Source: SOKG01 sp964502665 (GTDB lineage Bacteria > Chloroflexota > Dehalococcoidia > SZUA-161). Taken from it: a stretch of 7,742 bases of DNA. Made by a program: the position numbers and the translations under genes. Every line of letters starts with the position of its first letter. Within the stretch, counting starts at the first letter, position 1. Where the stretch lies: assembly GCA_964502665.1 (NCBI GenBank), contig CAZCXP010000120.1, positions 1 through 7,742 of the forward strand. The letters are read 5' to 3'. Under the pieces are notes generated by a model that saw only the letters and a list, made by a program, of their open reading frames with translations, searched no databases and was not told where the DNA came from. Positions 1-5,543 of this stretch are shown here, piece by piece.

Positions 1-36
1 CTCCGATGTTACTGCACAATGTGAGGGGGACTTGGG

Positions 37-885
37 TTAGAACTGCTCTATGAACTGGGAGATCTGTTCGAAGGTAAAGACGGGGCCGTCTCTACAGACG
101 TATTTGTCGCCAACGTTGCAGCGGAAGCATTTGCCCAGACCGCACTTCATCTTGCCCTCAAGGGTGGTCACGATCTGTTCGCCAGCAAAGCCCAGTTTCT
201 TCAGCTCGGTGAGAGTGAACCTGATCATGATAGGAGGGCCGCAGATTATGGCGATGGCATCTTTCGGCGAAGGCTGGAGCTCGGCTAGAGCAGCCGGGAT
301 CAGCGCTACCCTGCCGTTCCAGTTCTCGTCACCAGCATCAACGGTGAGTTCGAGCTTGGTCCGTGGAGACTTCGCCCAGTCGTCGAACTCAGCGGCGAAA
401 CAAAGGTCTCGAGGAGTGCGCGCTCCGTTGAGGATGAGGACGTCGCCGTAGCCGTCGCGATTGTCCAGGATTGTATTGATCACCGGGCGCAGTGGAGCGA
501 AACCGATACCGCCGCCGATAATGATGATGTTCTTTCCCTTATAGTCATCCAGAGGGAAGGAGTTTCCGAAGGGGCCCCTCACCCCTGTCTTGGCCCCGGG
601 TTCGAGCTGATGGAGGGCATTGGTGACAGTTCCCACCCTTCTCACCGCGAACTGCAGGCCCTCTTTGCGGTGAGCTACTGAGGTCAATCCAAAGGGAGAC
701 TCGCCTACCCCGAAAGCGGAGACGAAGGCAAACTGCCCCGGTCTATAGTCGAACTCATCTTCGGCCCTATCCAGCTCCAGGGTGAAAAGCTTGACGTCAG
801 GGGTCAGGTCGACGACCCTCGTCAGTGTAGCTGGGTAGGGCACAAAAGGGTTTGGAACTGGCTTCTCAGTTGCTTCCTTGACCAA
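37..885 (-). CDS. flxA: FlxA: FAD/NAD(P)H-binding, [2Fe-2S] oxidoreductase subunit
   Basis: A 282-residue cytoplasmic flavoprotein of the ferredoxin-NADP reductase/PyrK/AsrB/sulfhydrogenase-gamma family. It is predicted to exchange electrons with NAD(P)H for the Flx-Hdr complex. Seen in the protein: an FAD-binding beta-barrel with RPGQFAFVS (48-56) and the PFGLTS stretch (64-69) where the family's flavin-binding RxYS-like motif lies; the phosphate-binding GVRGPFGNSFP (101-111); a nucleotide-binding GGGIGFAPLRP (124-134); CGPPIM (215-220); and a C-terminal [2Fe-2S] motif C248-x4-C253-x2-C256-x7-C264. The start is TTG at 885. An in-frame TAG lies four codons upstream and a clean AGGAG (892-896) sits 6 nt before the TTG, so this start is well supported. 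The gene overlaps the end of flxB by 20 nt, implying coupled translation. It is last in the visible array and no terminator is seen in bases 1-36. By similarity alone it could be called AsrB or HydG; the HdrABC-MvhD context favours FlxA. Confidence 0.9.
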   Translation of the reverse strand: MVKEATEKPVPNPFVPYPATLTRVVDLTPDVKLFTLELDRAEDEFDYRPGQFAFVSAFGVGESPFGLTSVAHRKEGLQFAVRRVGTVTNALHQLEPGAKTGVRGPFGNSFPLDDYKGKNIIIIGGGIGFAPLRPVINTILDNRDGYGDVLILNGARTPRDLCFAAEFDDWAKSPRTKLELTVDAGDENWNGRVALIPAALAELQPSPKDAIAIICGPPIMIRFTLTELKKLGFAGEQIVTTLEGKMKCGLGKCFRCNVGDKYVCRDGPVFTFEQISQFIEQF

Positions 886-1870
886 CTTTGGCTCCTAGCT
901 TCTGGAGATCGGAGATGATCTCCCTGATGTCTATATTCACCGGGCAAGCGGTTACGCAGCGGCCGCAACCTACGCAGCATAGAGGCCCGAACTGCTGTGG
1001 AAAATAGAGCAGCTTGTGACAGAAGCGCTGGCGGAGACGAGTTCCCTTATTCGCTCGGGGATCATAGCCGCCGGCGATGCGAGTGAACCCTTTTGACTGG
1101 CAGCTCTCCCAGGTGCGTATCCGCTCTATCTTCCCTCTATCCCTGCGATCCCGTATGTCGAAGCAGTAGCAAGTAGGGCAGACGTATGCGCAGACGTTGC
1201 AATGAATACAGCGGTCTGCCAGCCGGCTCCAGTAAGGGTCATCGAAAACCTTTTGTATGGCTTCGACAATTCCTTCAGCAGGGACATCGGTGTCGCAGGA
1301 AGGCGCCGAGGGTTTGACGTCTGACTCCTTAAGCTCTACCCCCTGCAGAAGCCTCTCGCCCTTTTCGGTAACGGTTTCGACTGCATAGCCATCGTCTACT
1401 TCGGTAAGCATGATATCAACGTTGGAGGAGTCATTGGGAGCGCTGCCCATGCTTGTGCAGAAGCACTGAGGGGCCGGTTTGGTGCAAGCGAGCCCGATCA
1501 TGGTAGTCTTGTCTCGGTGCTGAGCCCAGAGGGAATCGGCGGGATCGTCCAGATAGGGGCCATCGAGTATAGCAATCCCCCTGGCGTCACAGGGGCGGAT
1601 GCCGAAGATGACCGTCTCCTGTTCGATAGTTGCGGGTGTGACCTCCATGTTGCCATCTTTCCGCTCGATAGTGAACAGGGTATCGGTTCTGGGGAAAAAC
1701 AGCTCCTTGGGTGAGAGGTTTGTATTCTGGTAGTCAAATGCAATCTCATCCACCGATCGGATGGGGGAGAACAGGGTGAGGTCGTCGACATGCTTGGGAG
1801 CGACCAGGGTTCGCTCCTTCATGATGCTGCTGAGCCAGGATTCCAGCTCCTTCTTTCCTAAAACTCTCAT
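866..1870 (-). CDS. flxB: FlxB: 4Fe-4S dicluster electron-transfer subunit (AsrA/HydB-like)
   Basis: A 334-residue iron-sulfur protein resembling anaerobic sulfite reductase subunit A and sulfhydrogenase beta subunits. It is predicted to pass electrons between FlxA and the FlxC/FlxD-HdrA side. Seen, numbered from the ATG at 1870: GIRPCDARGIAIL (90-102), ACTKPAPQCFC (128-138), a first 4Fe-4S motif C221-x2-C224-x2-C227-x3-C231P followed by TCYCFD, and a second motif C299-x2-C302-x2-C305-x3-C309PVNI. No signal peptide or membrane segment is seen. The start is uncertain. The ATG at 1870 gives the usual family N-terminus (MRVLGKKELESW) but has only a weak GAG upstream. GTG at 1885 and TTG at 1894 are in frame; GTG 1885 overlaps the TGA at 1882-1884. 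The first 30 codons and the leader are duplicated exactly upstream (1998-2217), and this downstream copy is the one joined to the full gene. It overlaps flxA by 20 nt. Confidence 0.88.
   Translation of the reverse strand: MRVLGKKELESWLSSIMKERTLVAPKHVDDLTLFSPIRSVDEIAFDYQNTNLSPKELFFPRTDTLFTIERKDGNMEVTPATIEQETVIFGIRPCDARGIAILDGPYLDDPADSLWAQHRDKTTMIGLACTKPAPQCFCTSMGSAPNDSSNVDIMLTEVDDGYAVETVTEKGERLLQGVELKESDVKPSAPSCDTDVPAEGIVEAIQKVFDDPYWSRLADRCIHCNVCAYVCPTCYCFDIRDRRDRGKIERIRTWESCQSKGFTRIAGGYDPRANKGTRLRQRFCHKLLYFPQQFGPLCCVGCGRCVTACPVNIDIREIISDLQKLGAKVGQGSN
892..896 (-). promoter_or_regulatory. Shine-Dalgarno deciding the flxA TTG start
   Basis: AGGAG on the minus strand within the flxB 3' end, 6 nt before the TTG at 885. 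An in-frame TAG at 895-897 rules out any start further upstream. Confidence 0.75.
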
Positions 1871-1997
1871 GATCGTGCCGCTCACAGTGCGCAATAGAAA
1901 GAGGCTTGCATTAGCCTCTCCCCAGAAACTGGTACGCCCTCGTTCAATTGGCTGGACTCCTGCTTTCGCAGGAGTGACATGACTGTGTCATTCCCGC
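1780..1997. repeat. 218-bp perfect tandem direct repeat, unit 1
   Basis: Bases 1780-1997 recur without a single mismatch at 1998-2215, and identity extends two more bases (GG at 1998-1999 and 2216-2217). The unit spans the first 30 codons of flxB, its leader, and the first one and a half hairpins of the REP-like element. Outside the repeat the sequences diverge at once (A at 1779 against C at 1997; T at 2000 against A at 2218). The only junction homology is the GG dinucleotide. The unit length is not a multiple of three, but flxB stays intact because the start region is included. Confidence 0.97.
1900..1919 (-). promoter_or_regulatory. Leader hairpin upstream of flxB overlapping a ribosome-binding site
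   Basis: On the minus strand, arms AGAGGCT and AGCCTCT (7 bp) enclose a 6-nt loop AATGCA. A strong purine tract GGGGAGAGG (1915-1923) runs into the 5' arm and lies 3 nt before an ATG at 1911. That ATG opens a 9-codon frame (MQASFYCAL) ending in TGA at 1882-1884, which overlaps the in-frame flxB GTG at 1885 (GTGA). The arrangement resembles a leader-peptide/coupling device with a hairpin that can hide the ribosome-binding site. The same element is duplicated at 2118-2137. The function is inferred. Confidence 0.4.
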
Positions 1998-1999
1998 GG
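1953..1999. repeat. Truncated second copy of the REP-like palindrome
   Basis: The same sequence as 2171-2217. It contains the complete first hairpin (1956-1975) but only the left arm of the second (ATTCCCGC then GG), cut off by the duplication junction at 1999/2000. It is a direct by-product of the 218-bp duplication rather than an independent insertion. Confidence 0.85.
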
Positions 2000-2088
2000 T
2001 CGTCGACATGCTTGGGAGCGACCAGGGTTCGCTCCTTCATGATGCTGCTGAGCCAGGATTCCAGCTCCTTCTTTCCTAAAACTCTCAT
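1998..2088 (-). pseudogene. Truncated duplicate of the flxB 5' end
   Basis: An exact copy of the first 30 codons of flxB (ATG at 2088, MRVLGKKELESW through KHVDD), made by the 218-bp tandem duplication. After the DD codons the reading frame crosses the duplication junction at about 1998-1999 and runs into the leader and REP sequence. It stays open to a TGA at 1882-1884. The predicted product would be 68 residues: 30 native FlxB residues and 38 residues with no relation to FlxB, no cysteine-cluster motif and no domain. It has no likely enzymatic role. Its stop overlaps the possible flxB GTG start at 1885 (GTGA), so its translation could affect flxB initiation. In-frame GTG (2103) and TTG (2112) starts are also duplicated. 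It may be an assembly artefact. Confidence 0.75.
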
Positions 2089-2217
2089 GATCGTGCCGCT
2101 CACAGTGCGCAATAGAAAGAGGCTTGCATTAGCCTCTCCCCAGAAACTGGTACGCCCTCGTTCAATTGGCTGGACTCCTGCTTTCGCAGGAGTGACATGA
2201 CTGTGTCATTCCCGCGG
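1998..2217. repeat. 218-bp perfect tandem direct repeat, unit 2
   Basis: The second, upstream (in transcription sense) unit of the duplication, directly abutting unit 1. It carries the truncated flxB copy and a full copy of the leader. Its right edge falls inside the second hairpin of the REP-like palindrome that is complete only here (2171-2230). This suggests the right end is the ancestral flxC-flxB junction and the copy at 1953-1999 is the truncated derivative. Confidence 0.97.
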
Positions 2218-2230
2218 AAGCGGGAATCCA
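2171..2230. repeat. REP-like double-hairpin palindrome
   Basis: A 60-bp imperfect palindrome made of two hairpins. The first has arms ACTCCTGC/GCAGGAGT around TTTC (2174-2193). The second has arms ATTCCCGC/GCGGGAAT around GGAA (2208-2227). TGGA and TCCA sit at the outer ends and TGACA/TGTCA at the inner edges. This is the well-known TGGATTCCCGC...GCGGGAATGACA class of intergenic repeat, here as two oppositely oriented copies. It lies between flxC and flxB. In the minus-strand transcript it can fold into stable stems that may affect mRNA processing or stability. No T-tract follows, so it is not a typical terminator. Translations of such repeats (TPAFAGVT, MDSRFRGND) should not be called genes. 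Confidence 0.85.
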
Positions 2231-2275
2231 TGTCCCCTGAAGCTAAGGGCAGCGTATTTTCAGGTGGAATCTTCG

Positions 2276-3139
2276 TCATTCTCCGATTCCCAGTTTATCC
2301 TCTTTCTTGAATGTGATTAGGGGCGCCACGGCATCATCGCTCATGCCCGCCCGATAGTCGAACAGGGTGAGCACTTCCTGCTCCATCTTCCTGTTGAGCA
2401 AGCTGAGGGGGATGTTGACCGGACAAACTCGCTCGCACTCGTTACAGGAGATGCAGCGCCCCGCCAGGTGAAACGCCCTGATCGTATTCCACATCAGGTT
2501 CTCTTCACGGGCAATCCTGATCCCTACCCATTCCGGGTCGAGCTCTTCCACGAAACAGTCGATGCAATAGCAGCCGGGGCAGGCCTGGCGGCAGGCATAG
2601 CAGCGAAGGCAGCGCTCGGCTTGTTCCCGCCAGAAAGCGGCTCTCTCCTCCGATGTCCTGGCCTCCATCTCCCCTACATCGGCAAACCCAGCGGGAGGCT
2701 CCTCGGTCACAGGCTCACCCACCAGGAAGTCATAGATTACAGGCGTGTGCTGCCGGCACCAGTTGCAGCGTTTCTGAATCTGCTCGCTGCGCTTGTTCCA
2801 GCCCCACTCCACTACACCGGGGCAGGCCACGCCGATGATGAACACCTGGTCGCGCTGGATCTGCTTCTCGCTGAGGAGGAGGTTTACAGCCCGCGAGTCA
2901 CAGCCCTTGACCACCACGGCGGCAGGTCTACCTTTCATGTTGAGCAGATACTTCACCAGGTTGTGGCTGCAGGTGTTGTCAAAGACAAGCCGGTCGGCCT
3001 CGGCGGGATCGTAGACAAAAGCGGGGCGCGCGCTGAAGCCGTCGGTACCGGTCTCATAGCCGATGACGCACTCTACAGTGCCCTTTTCCAGAAGCTCCCT
3101 GGCCTTGTCTCTAATCTGCTGAGTGAAGTCTGCTCCCAT
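2276..3139 (-). CDS. flxC: FlxC: iron-sulfur electron-transfer subunit, FrhB/AsrA-like layout
   Basis: A 287-residue soluble protein predicted to relay electrons between FlxB and FlxD/HdrA. Seen: an N-terminal domain (about 1-130) with GYETGTDGF (27-35), VVKGCDSRAV (76-85), GVACPG (103-108) and a C125NWC128 pair, reminiscent of coenzyme F420-reducing hydrogenase beta and AsrA-type subunits. Two ferredoxin-type clusters follow: C177-x2-C180-x2-C183-x3-C187P followed by GCYCIDC, and C229-x2-C232-x2-C235-x3-C239PVNI. The layout is the same as FlxB's although overall sequence identity looks low. The ATG at 3139 shares one base with the flxD TGA (TGATG), and a purine-rich AAGGAAAG lies upstream, so translation is probably coupled to flxD. 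It ends with TGA at 2276, just before the REP-like region. The assignment rests on context and cluster motifs; the N-domain could also be named 4Fe-4S dicluster protein. Confidence 0.85.
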   Translation of the reverse strand: MGADFTQQIRDKARELLEKGTVECVIGYETGTDGFSARPAFVYDPAEADRLVFDNTCSHNLVKYLLNMKGRPAAVVVKGCDSRAVNLLLSEKQIQRDQVFIIGVACPGVVEWGWNKRSEQIQKRCNWCRQHTPVIYDFLVGEPVTEEPPAGFADVGEMEARTSEERAAFWREQAERCLRCYACRQACPGCYCIDCFVEELDPEWVGIRIAREENLMWNTIRAFHLAGRCISCNECERVCPVNIPLSLLNRKMEQEVLTLFDYRAGMSDDAVAPLITFKKEDKLGIGE

Positions 3140-3549
3140 CAGCTCACTTTCCTTGACCCCAGCTTGGTCATGTCCTCGGTAAACTCAGAGATGATTTTGG
3201 CGAACCGCCTCCCCTCCGACGCCGAGACCCACTCTATTCGGAATCGCTCCTTCTGTATGCCCATGAAATCAAGCAGCTCTCTCAGAAGCGCGAAGCGGCG
3301 GCGACTGTAGTAGTTGCCCTCATTGTAATGGCAATCTCCAGGGTGGCAGCCAGCGACCAGGACGGCATCCGCGCCCTCCTCAAAGCACTTGACTACCATG
3401 ATGGGGTCAACCCTGCCTGAACAGGGGACGCGTATAATACGGATGTTGGCTGGGTAGGCCTGACGGCTGGTGCCGGCCATATCCGCTCCGGCATAGCTGC
3501 ACCAGTTGCACAGGAAGCCGATAATCCTGGGTCCGTTATCTGCCGACAA
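3139..3549 (-). CDS. flxD: FlxD / MvhD-type [2Fe-2S] subunit
   Basis: A 136-residue protein of the MvhD/hydrogenase-iron-sulfur-subunit family, about the usual length. In known complexes it carries a [2Fe-2S] cluster and docks the electron-input module (hydrogenase, formate dehydrogenase or Flx) onto HdrA. Seen: FLCNWCSYAGAD (12-23), PCSGRVDP (42-49) and AGCHPGDCHY (66-75), giving C14, C17, C43, C68 and C73, the conserved cysteine set. The start is TTG at 3549, overlapping the hdrA end by 14 nt. GGAGG at 3559-3563, 9 nt upstream, supports it, and the next in-frame Met (residue 24) would remove C14 and C17. The C-terminus overlaps flxC by one base. Its place between hdrA and flxCBA fits the adaptor role. 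With no hydrogenase genes beside it, flxD is preferred over mvhD. Confidence 0.93.
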   Translation of the reverse strand: MSADNGPRIIGFLCNWCSYAGADMAGTSRQAYPANIRIIRVPCSGRVDPIMVVKCFEEGADAVLVAGCHPGDCHYNEGNYYSRRRFALLRELLDFMGIQKERFRIEWVSASEGRRFAKIISEFTEDMTKLGSRKVS

Positions 3550-5533
3550 GCGTCAAAACCTCCGAGAGCAGTTGCTGGCTGGTGAAGCCGCGCAGGTTGA
3601 TCGCCCCGGGACGGCAGGCCACTACACAGAGCCCGCAGCCCTTGCACAGGCTTTCGTTGATCGAGGAGATGGTGCGCTTATCCCTGGTGACCTGTTCCTC
3701 GATCGCATTGAACGGGCAGACCTCCCTGCAGGCGAAGCAACCGACGCACTTCATTGGGTCAACAAAGGAGGTAAGCGGATCGGTGGTGAGGCTGTCCTGG
3801 CTGAGCAAGGCTATTGCCTTGGCGGCAGCGGCGCTGCCATGGGCTACGCACTCGGGGATGTCGCGGGGACCGACGCAGGTACCGGCGACGAATATGCCGT
3901 CCGTCTGAGTCTCCACCGGGCGCAGCTTGGGGTGGGCTTCGATCAGGAAACCGTAAGTATCGTAGCTGATGTTGAGGGTTTGGGCCAGCACGTCAGCATT
4001 CACGCTGGGCTCCATCCCGGTTGCCAGCACGACCAGGTCAGCGTCGATCTCAACTGGCCTCCCGATGAGTGAGTCCTCGCCCAGAACCTTGAGCTTCTCC
4101 CCATTCTGGTAGATTTGTGAGACTCTTCCTCTGAGGTAGATTGCGCCGGATTCATCCTGGGCACGGCGGGCAAACTCCTCGAAGTCCTTGCCCCCGGCGC
4201 GAACATCTATGTAGAAGACGTAGCAGTGGACATCGGGGTCATGCTCCTTGAGCATGATGGCGTGCTTTGCCGTATACATGCAGCAGATCTTGCTGCAATA
4301 GGGCCGCCCTACCTTGTCATCACGCGAGCCCACACACTGGATGAAGACTACGCTCTTAGGATGAGTGCCGTCGGAGGGTCGGAGCACCTCGCCCCCGGTG
4401 GGCCCCGCTGCGGACATAAGTCTCTCCAGCTCGAGCGAGCTTATGACATCGGGGTATCTTCCCCCGCCATACTCTCCATAGACGCTGTAATCGAACGTCT
4501 TGAATCCGGTGGAAACCACGATGGCACCGAACTTCTCGGTTACAACCTCGTCCCGCTGCGACCGGTCGATGGCCTCAGTGGGACAGACACCCTCGCAGAT
4601 GCGGCACTGCGGTGGCTCCGGGCCTTCCTCCGTTTCTTTCCATTTGAGATACTTCTCGTAACGGCAGTTCGCCACATCGATCACTGGCTTGTTGGGGACA
4701 GCCTGGGCGAAGGGTATGTAGATGGCAGAGCGCGACCCCATGCCCAAATCGAACTCCGACGGTATTCTCTCGGGACACGCCTGCCAGCAGGTGCCGCAGC
4801 CGGTGCATTTCACGTAGTCAACCATCTTCGCCTTCTTCAGGATATCCACCTCGAAATTGCCCACGAACCCTCGCACCTCTTTGACCTCGGAGTAGGTGAG
4901 AAGGGTGATTTTAGGGTGCTGCGCGACATCGACCATCTTCGGGGTCAGTATGCAAGCCGAGCAGTCAAGGGTGGGGAAGGTCTTATCCAACTGGGACATG
5001 CGCCCGCCAATACTGGGCTCTTTCTCCACCAGAACCACTTCGTGACCGGCAGAAGCTATATCCAGGGCTGCCTGTATTCCCGTTATGCCACCACCGATTA
5101 CCAGGGCACGCTTGGTGAGGCCCACCTGTTTGGGGAAAAGGGACTCATGGCGCGCCACCTTCGCCACGGCCATGCTCACCAGATCGATGGCCTTCGCTGT
5201 GGCATCCTTGGAATCAGAGTGCACCCAGCTACAGTGCTCCCTCACGTTTGCCATCTCGAGAAGGTAGGGGTTGAGCCCGGCGGCGGCAACAGTCCTGCGG
5301 AAGGTGTTCTCGTGCATCCTCGGGGAGCAGGAGGCGATCACCACCCGGTCCAGCTTGTGCTCGCTTATGGCATCGCGAATCGATGCCTGACCTACCTCGC
5401 TGCAGGTGTACTTGTTTTCCTCGGCATGGGCCACCAGAGGCATACGCTTGGCAGCCTCGACTACCTTGGGGACATCTACTACGCCACCGATATTGGTGCC
5501 ACAATGGCAGACAAAGACCCCTATTCGGGACAT
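3536..5533 (-). CDS. hdrA: HdrA: FAD- and [4Fe-4S]-containing heterodisulfide reductase subunit A
   Basis: A 665-residue subunit, the usual length for a stand-alone HdrA without fused MvhD. It is the presumed flavin-based electron-bifurcation site, binding FlxD on one side and HdrC on the other. Seen in order: the N-terminal HdrA domain with CHCGTNIGG (9-17) and TCSEVGQ (43-49); ASCSPRMHE (67-75); a Rossmann FAD motif GGGITGIQAAL (147-157) with the acidic end VLVEKE (167-172); GGRMSQLDKTFPTLDCSAC (176-194); an inserted ferredoxin region C243-x2-C246-x2-C249-x3-C253P and C290 with C310-x2-C313-x3-C317P; FIQCVGSRD (397-405) and CSKICCMYTAKHA (413-425); ATGMEPS (504-510); and a C-terminal bacterial-type ferredoxin domain C596/C599/C602/C606 and C630/C633/C636/C640. 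All key cysteines are present. The ATG at 5533 follows AGGAGG (5538-5543) by 4 nt, and that site overlaps the hdrB stop. It is not selenocysteine-containing as read. Confidence 0.97.
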   Translation of the reverse strand: MSRIGVFVCHCGTNIGGVVDVPKVVEAAKRMPLVAHAEENKYTCSEVGQASIRDAISEHKLDRVVIASCSPRMHENTFRRTVAAAGLNPYLLEMANVREHCSWVHSDSKDATAKAIDLVSMAVAKVARHESLFPKQVGLTKRALVIGGGITGIQAALDIASAGHEVVLVEKEPSIGGRMSQLDKTFPTLDCSACILTPKMVDVAQHPKITLLTYSEVKEVRGFVGNFEVDILKKAKMVDYVKCTGCGTCWQACPERIPSEFDLGMGSRSAIYIPFAQAVPNKPVIDVANCRYEKYLKWKETEEGPEPPQCRICEGVCPTEAIDRSQRDEVVTEKFGAIVVSTGFKTFDYSVYGEYGGGRYPDVISSLELERLMSAAGPTGGEVLRPSDGTHPKSVVFIQCVGSRDDKVGRPYCSKICCMYTAKHAIMLKEHDPDVHCYVFYIDVRAGGKDFEEFARRAQDESGAIYLRGRVSQIYQNGEKLKVLGEDSLIGRPVEIDADLVVLATGMEPSVNADVLAQTLNISYDTYGFLIEAHPKLRPVETQTDGIFVAGTCVGPRDIPECVAHGSAAAAKAIALLSQDSLTTDPLTSFVDPMKCVGCFACREVCPFNAIEEQVTRDKRTISSINESLCKGCGLCVVACRPGAINLRGFTSQQLLSEVLTLVGR
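3559..3563 (-). promoter_or_regulatory. Shine-Dalgarno deciding the flxD TTG start
   Basis: GGAGG on the minus strand inside the 3' end of hdrA, 9 nt before the TTG at 3549. It supports the non-ATG start and translational coupling of flxD to hdrA. Confidence 0.7.
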
Positions 5534-5537
5534 TATT

Positions 5538-5543
5538 CCTCCT
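5538..5543 (-). promoter_or_regulatory. Shine-Dalgarno of hdrA
   Basis: A perfect AGGAGG on the minus strand, 4 nt before the hdrA ATG and overlapping the hdrB TAG stop. It is the strongest ribosome-binding site in the array and fixes the hdrA start. Confidence 0.8.

Larger units (their letters stand above)
1895..2275. other. flxC-flxB intergenic region
   Basis: The only long gap in the array. It holds the leader hairpin, the truncated REP copy, the duplicated flxB 5' fragment, a second leader copy, the complete REP-like palindrome, and about 45 bases before the flxC stop in which I see nothing recognisable. No convincing sigma70 promoter or T-tailed terminator was found on the minus strand. 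Confidence 0.7.

Noticed and set aside
1761..2200. Two near-identical 73-residue plus-strand proteins ending in TPAFAGVT
   Set aside because: They are the same antisense frame seen twice because of the tandem duplication, and their C-terminus is a translated REP-like repeat, a known source of false proteins.
1780..2217. CRISPR or direct-repeat array
   Set aside because: There are only two abutting units with no spacers, and the unit is largely flxB sequence, so this is a simple tandem duplication.
2171..2230. Rho-independent terminator ending the operon after flxC
   Set aside because: The stems are strong but no T-tract follows on the minus strand, and the downstream flxBA genes belong to the same complex with no clear promoter of their own.
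2100..2231. 43-codon minus-strand frame beginning MDSRFRGND between flxC and the truncated flxB copy
   Set aside because: MDSRFRGND is the usual spurious translation of the TGGATTCCCGC repeat; there is no good ribosome-binding site spacing and no domain. Only its last nine codons (the leader frame) were kept as a possible regulatory element.
2468..3310. Plus-strand open frame (280 codons) opposite flxC and flxD
   Set aside because: Antisense to two well-supported genes, with low-complexity Ala/Leu/Gly composition and no motif. It is a shadow frame.
3536..5533. HdrA as a pyridine-nucleotide-disulfide oxidoreductase or glutamate synthase-like protein
   Set aside because: The N-terminal CHCGTNIGG domain, the inserted ferredoxin region, the CSKICCMY motif and the C-terminal ferredoxin domain together are specific to HdrA, and hdrB, hdrC and mvhD-type genes flank it.
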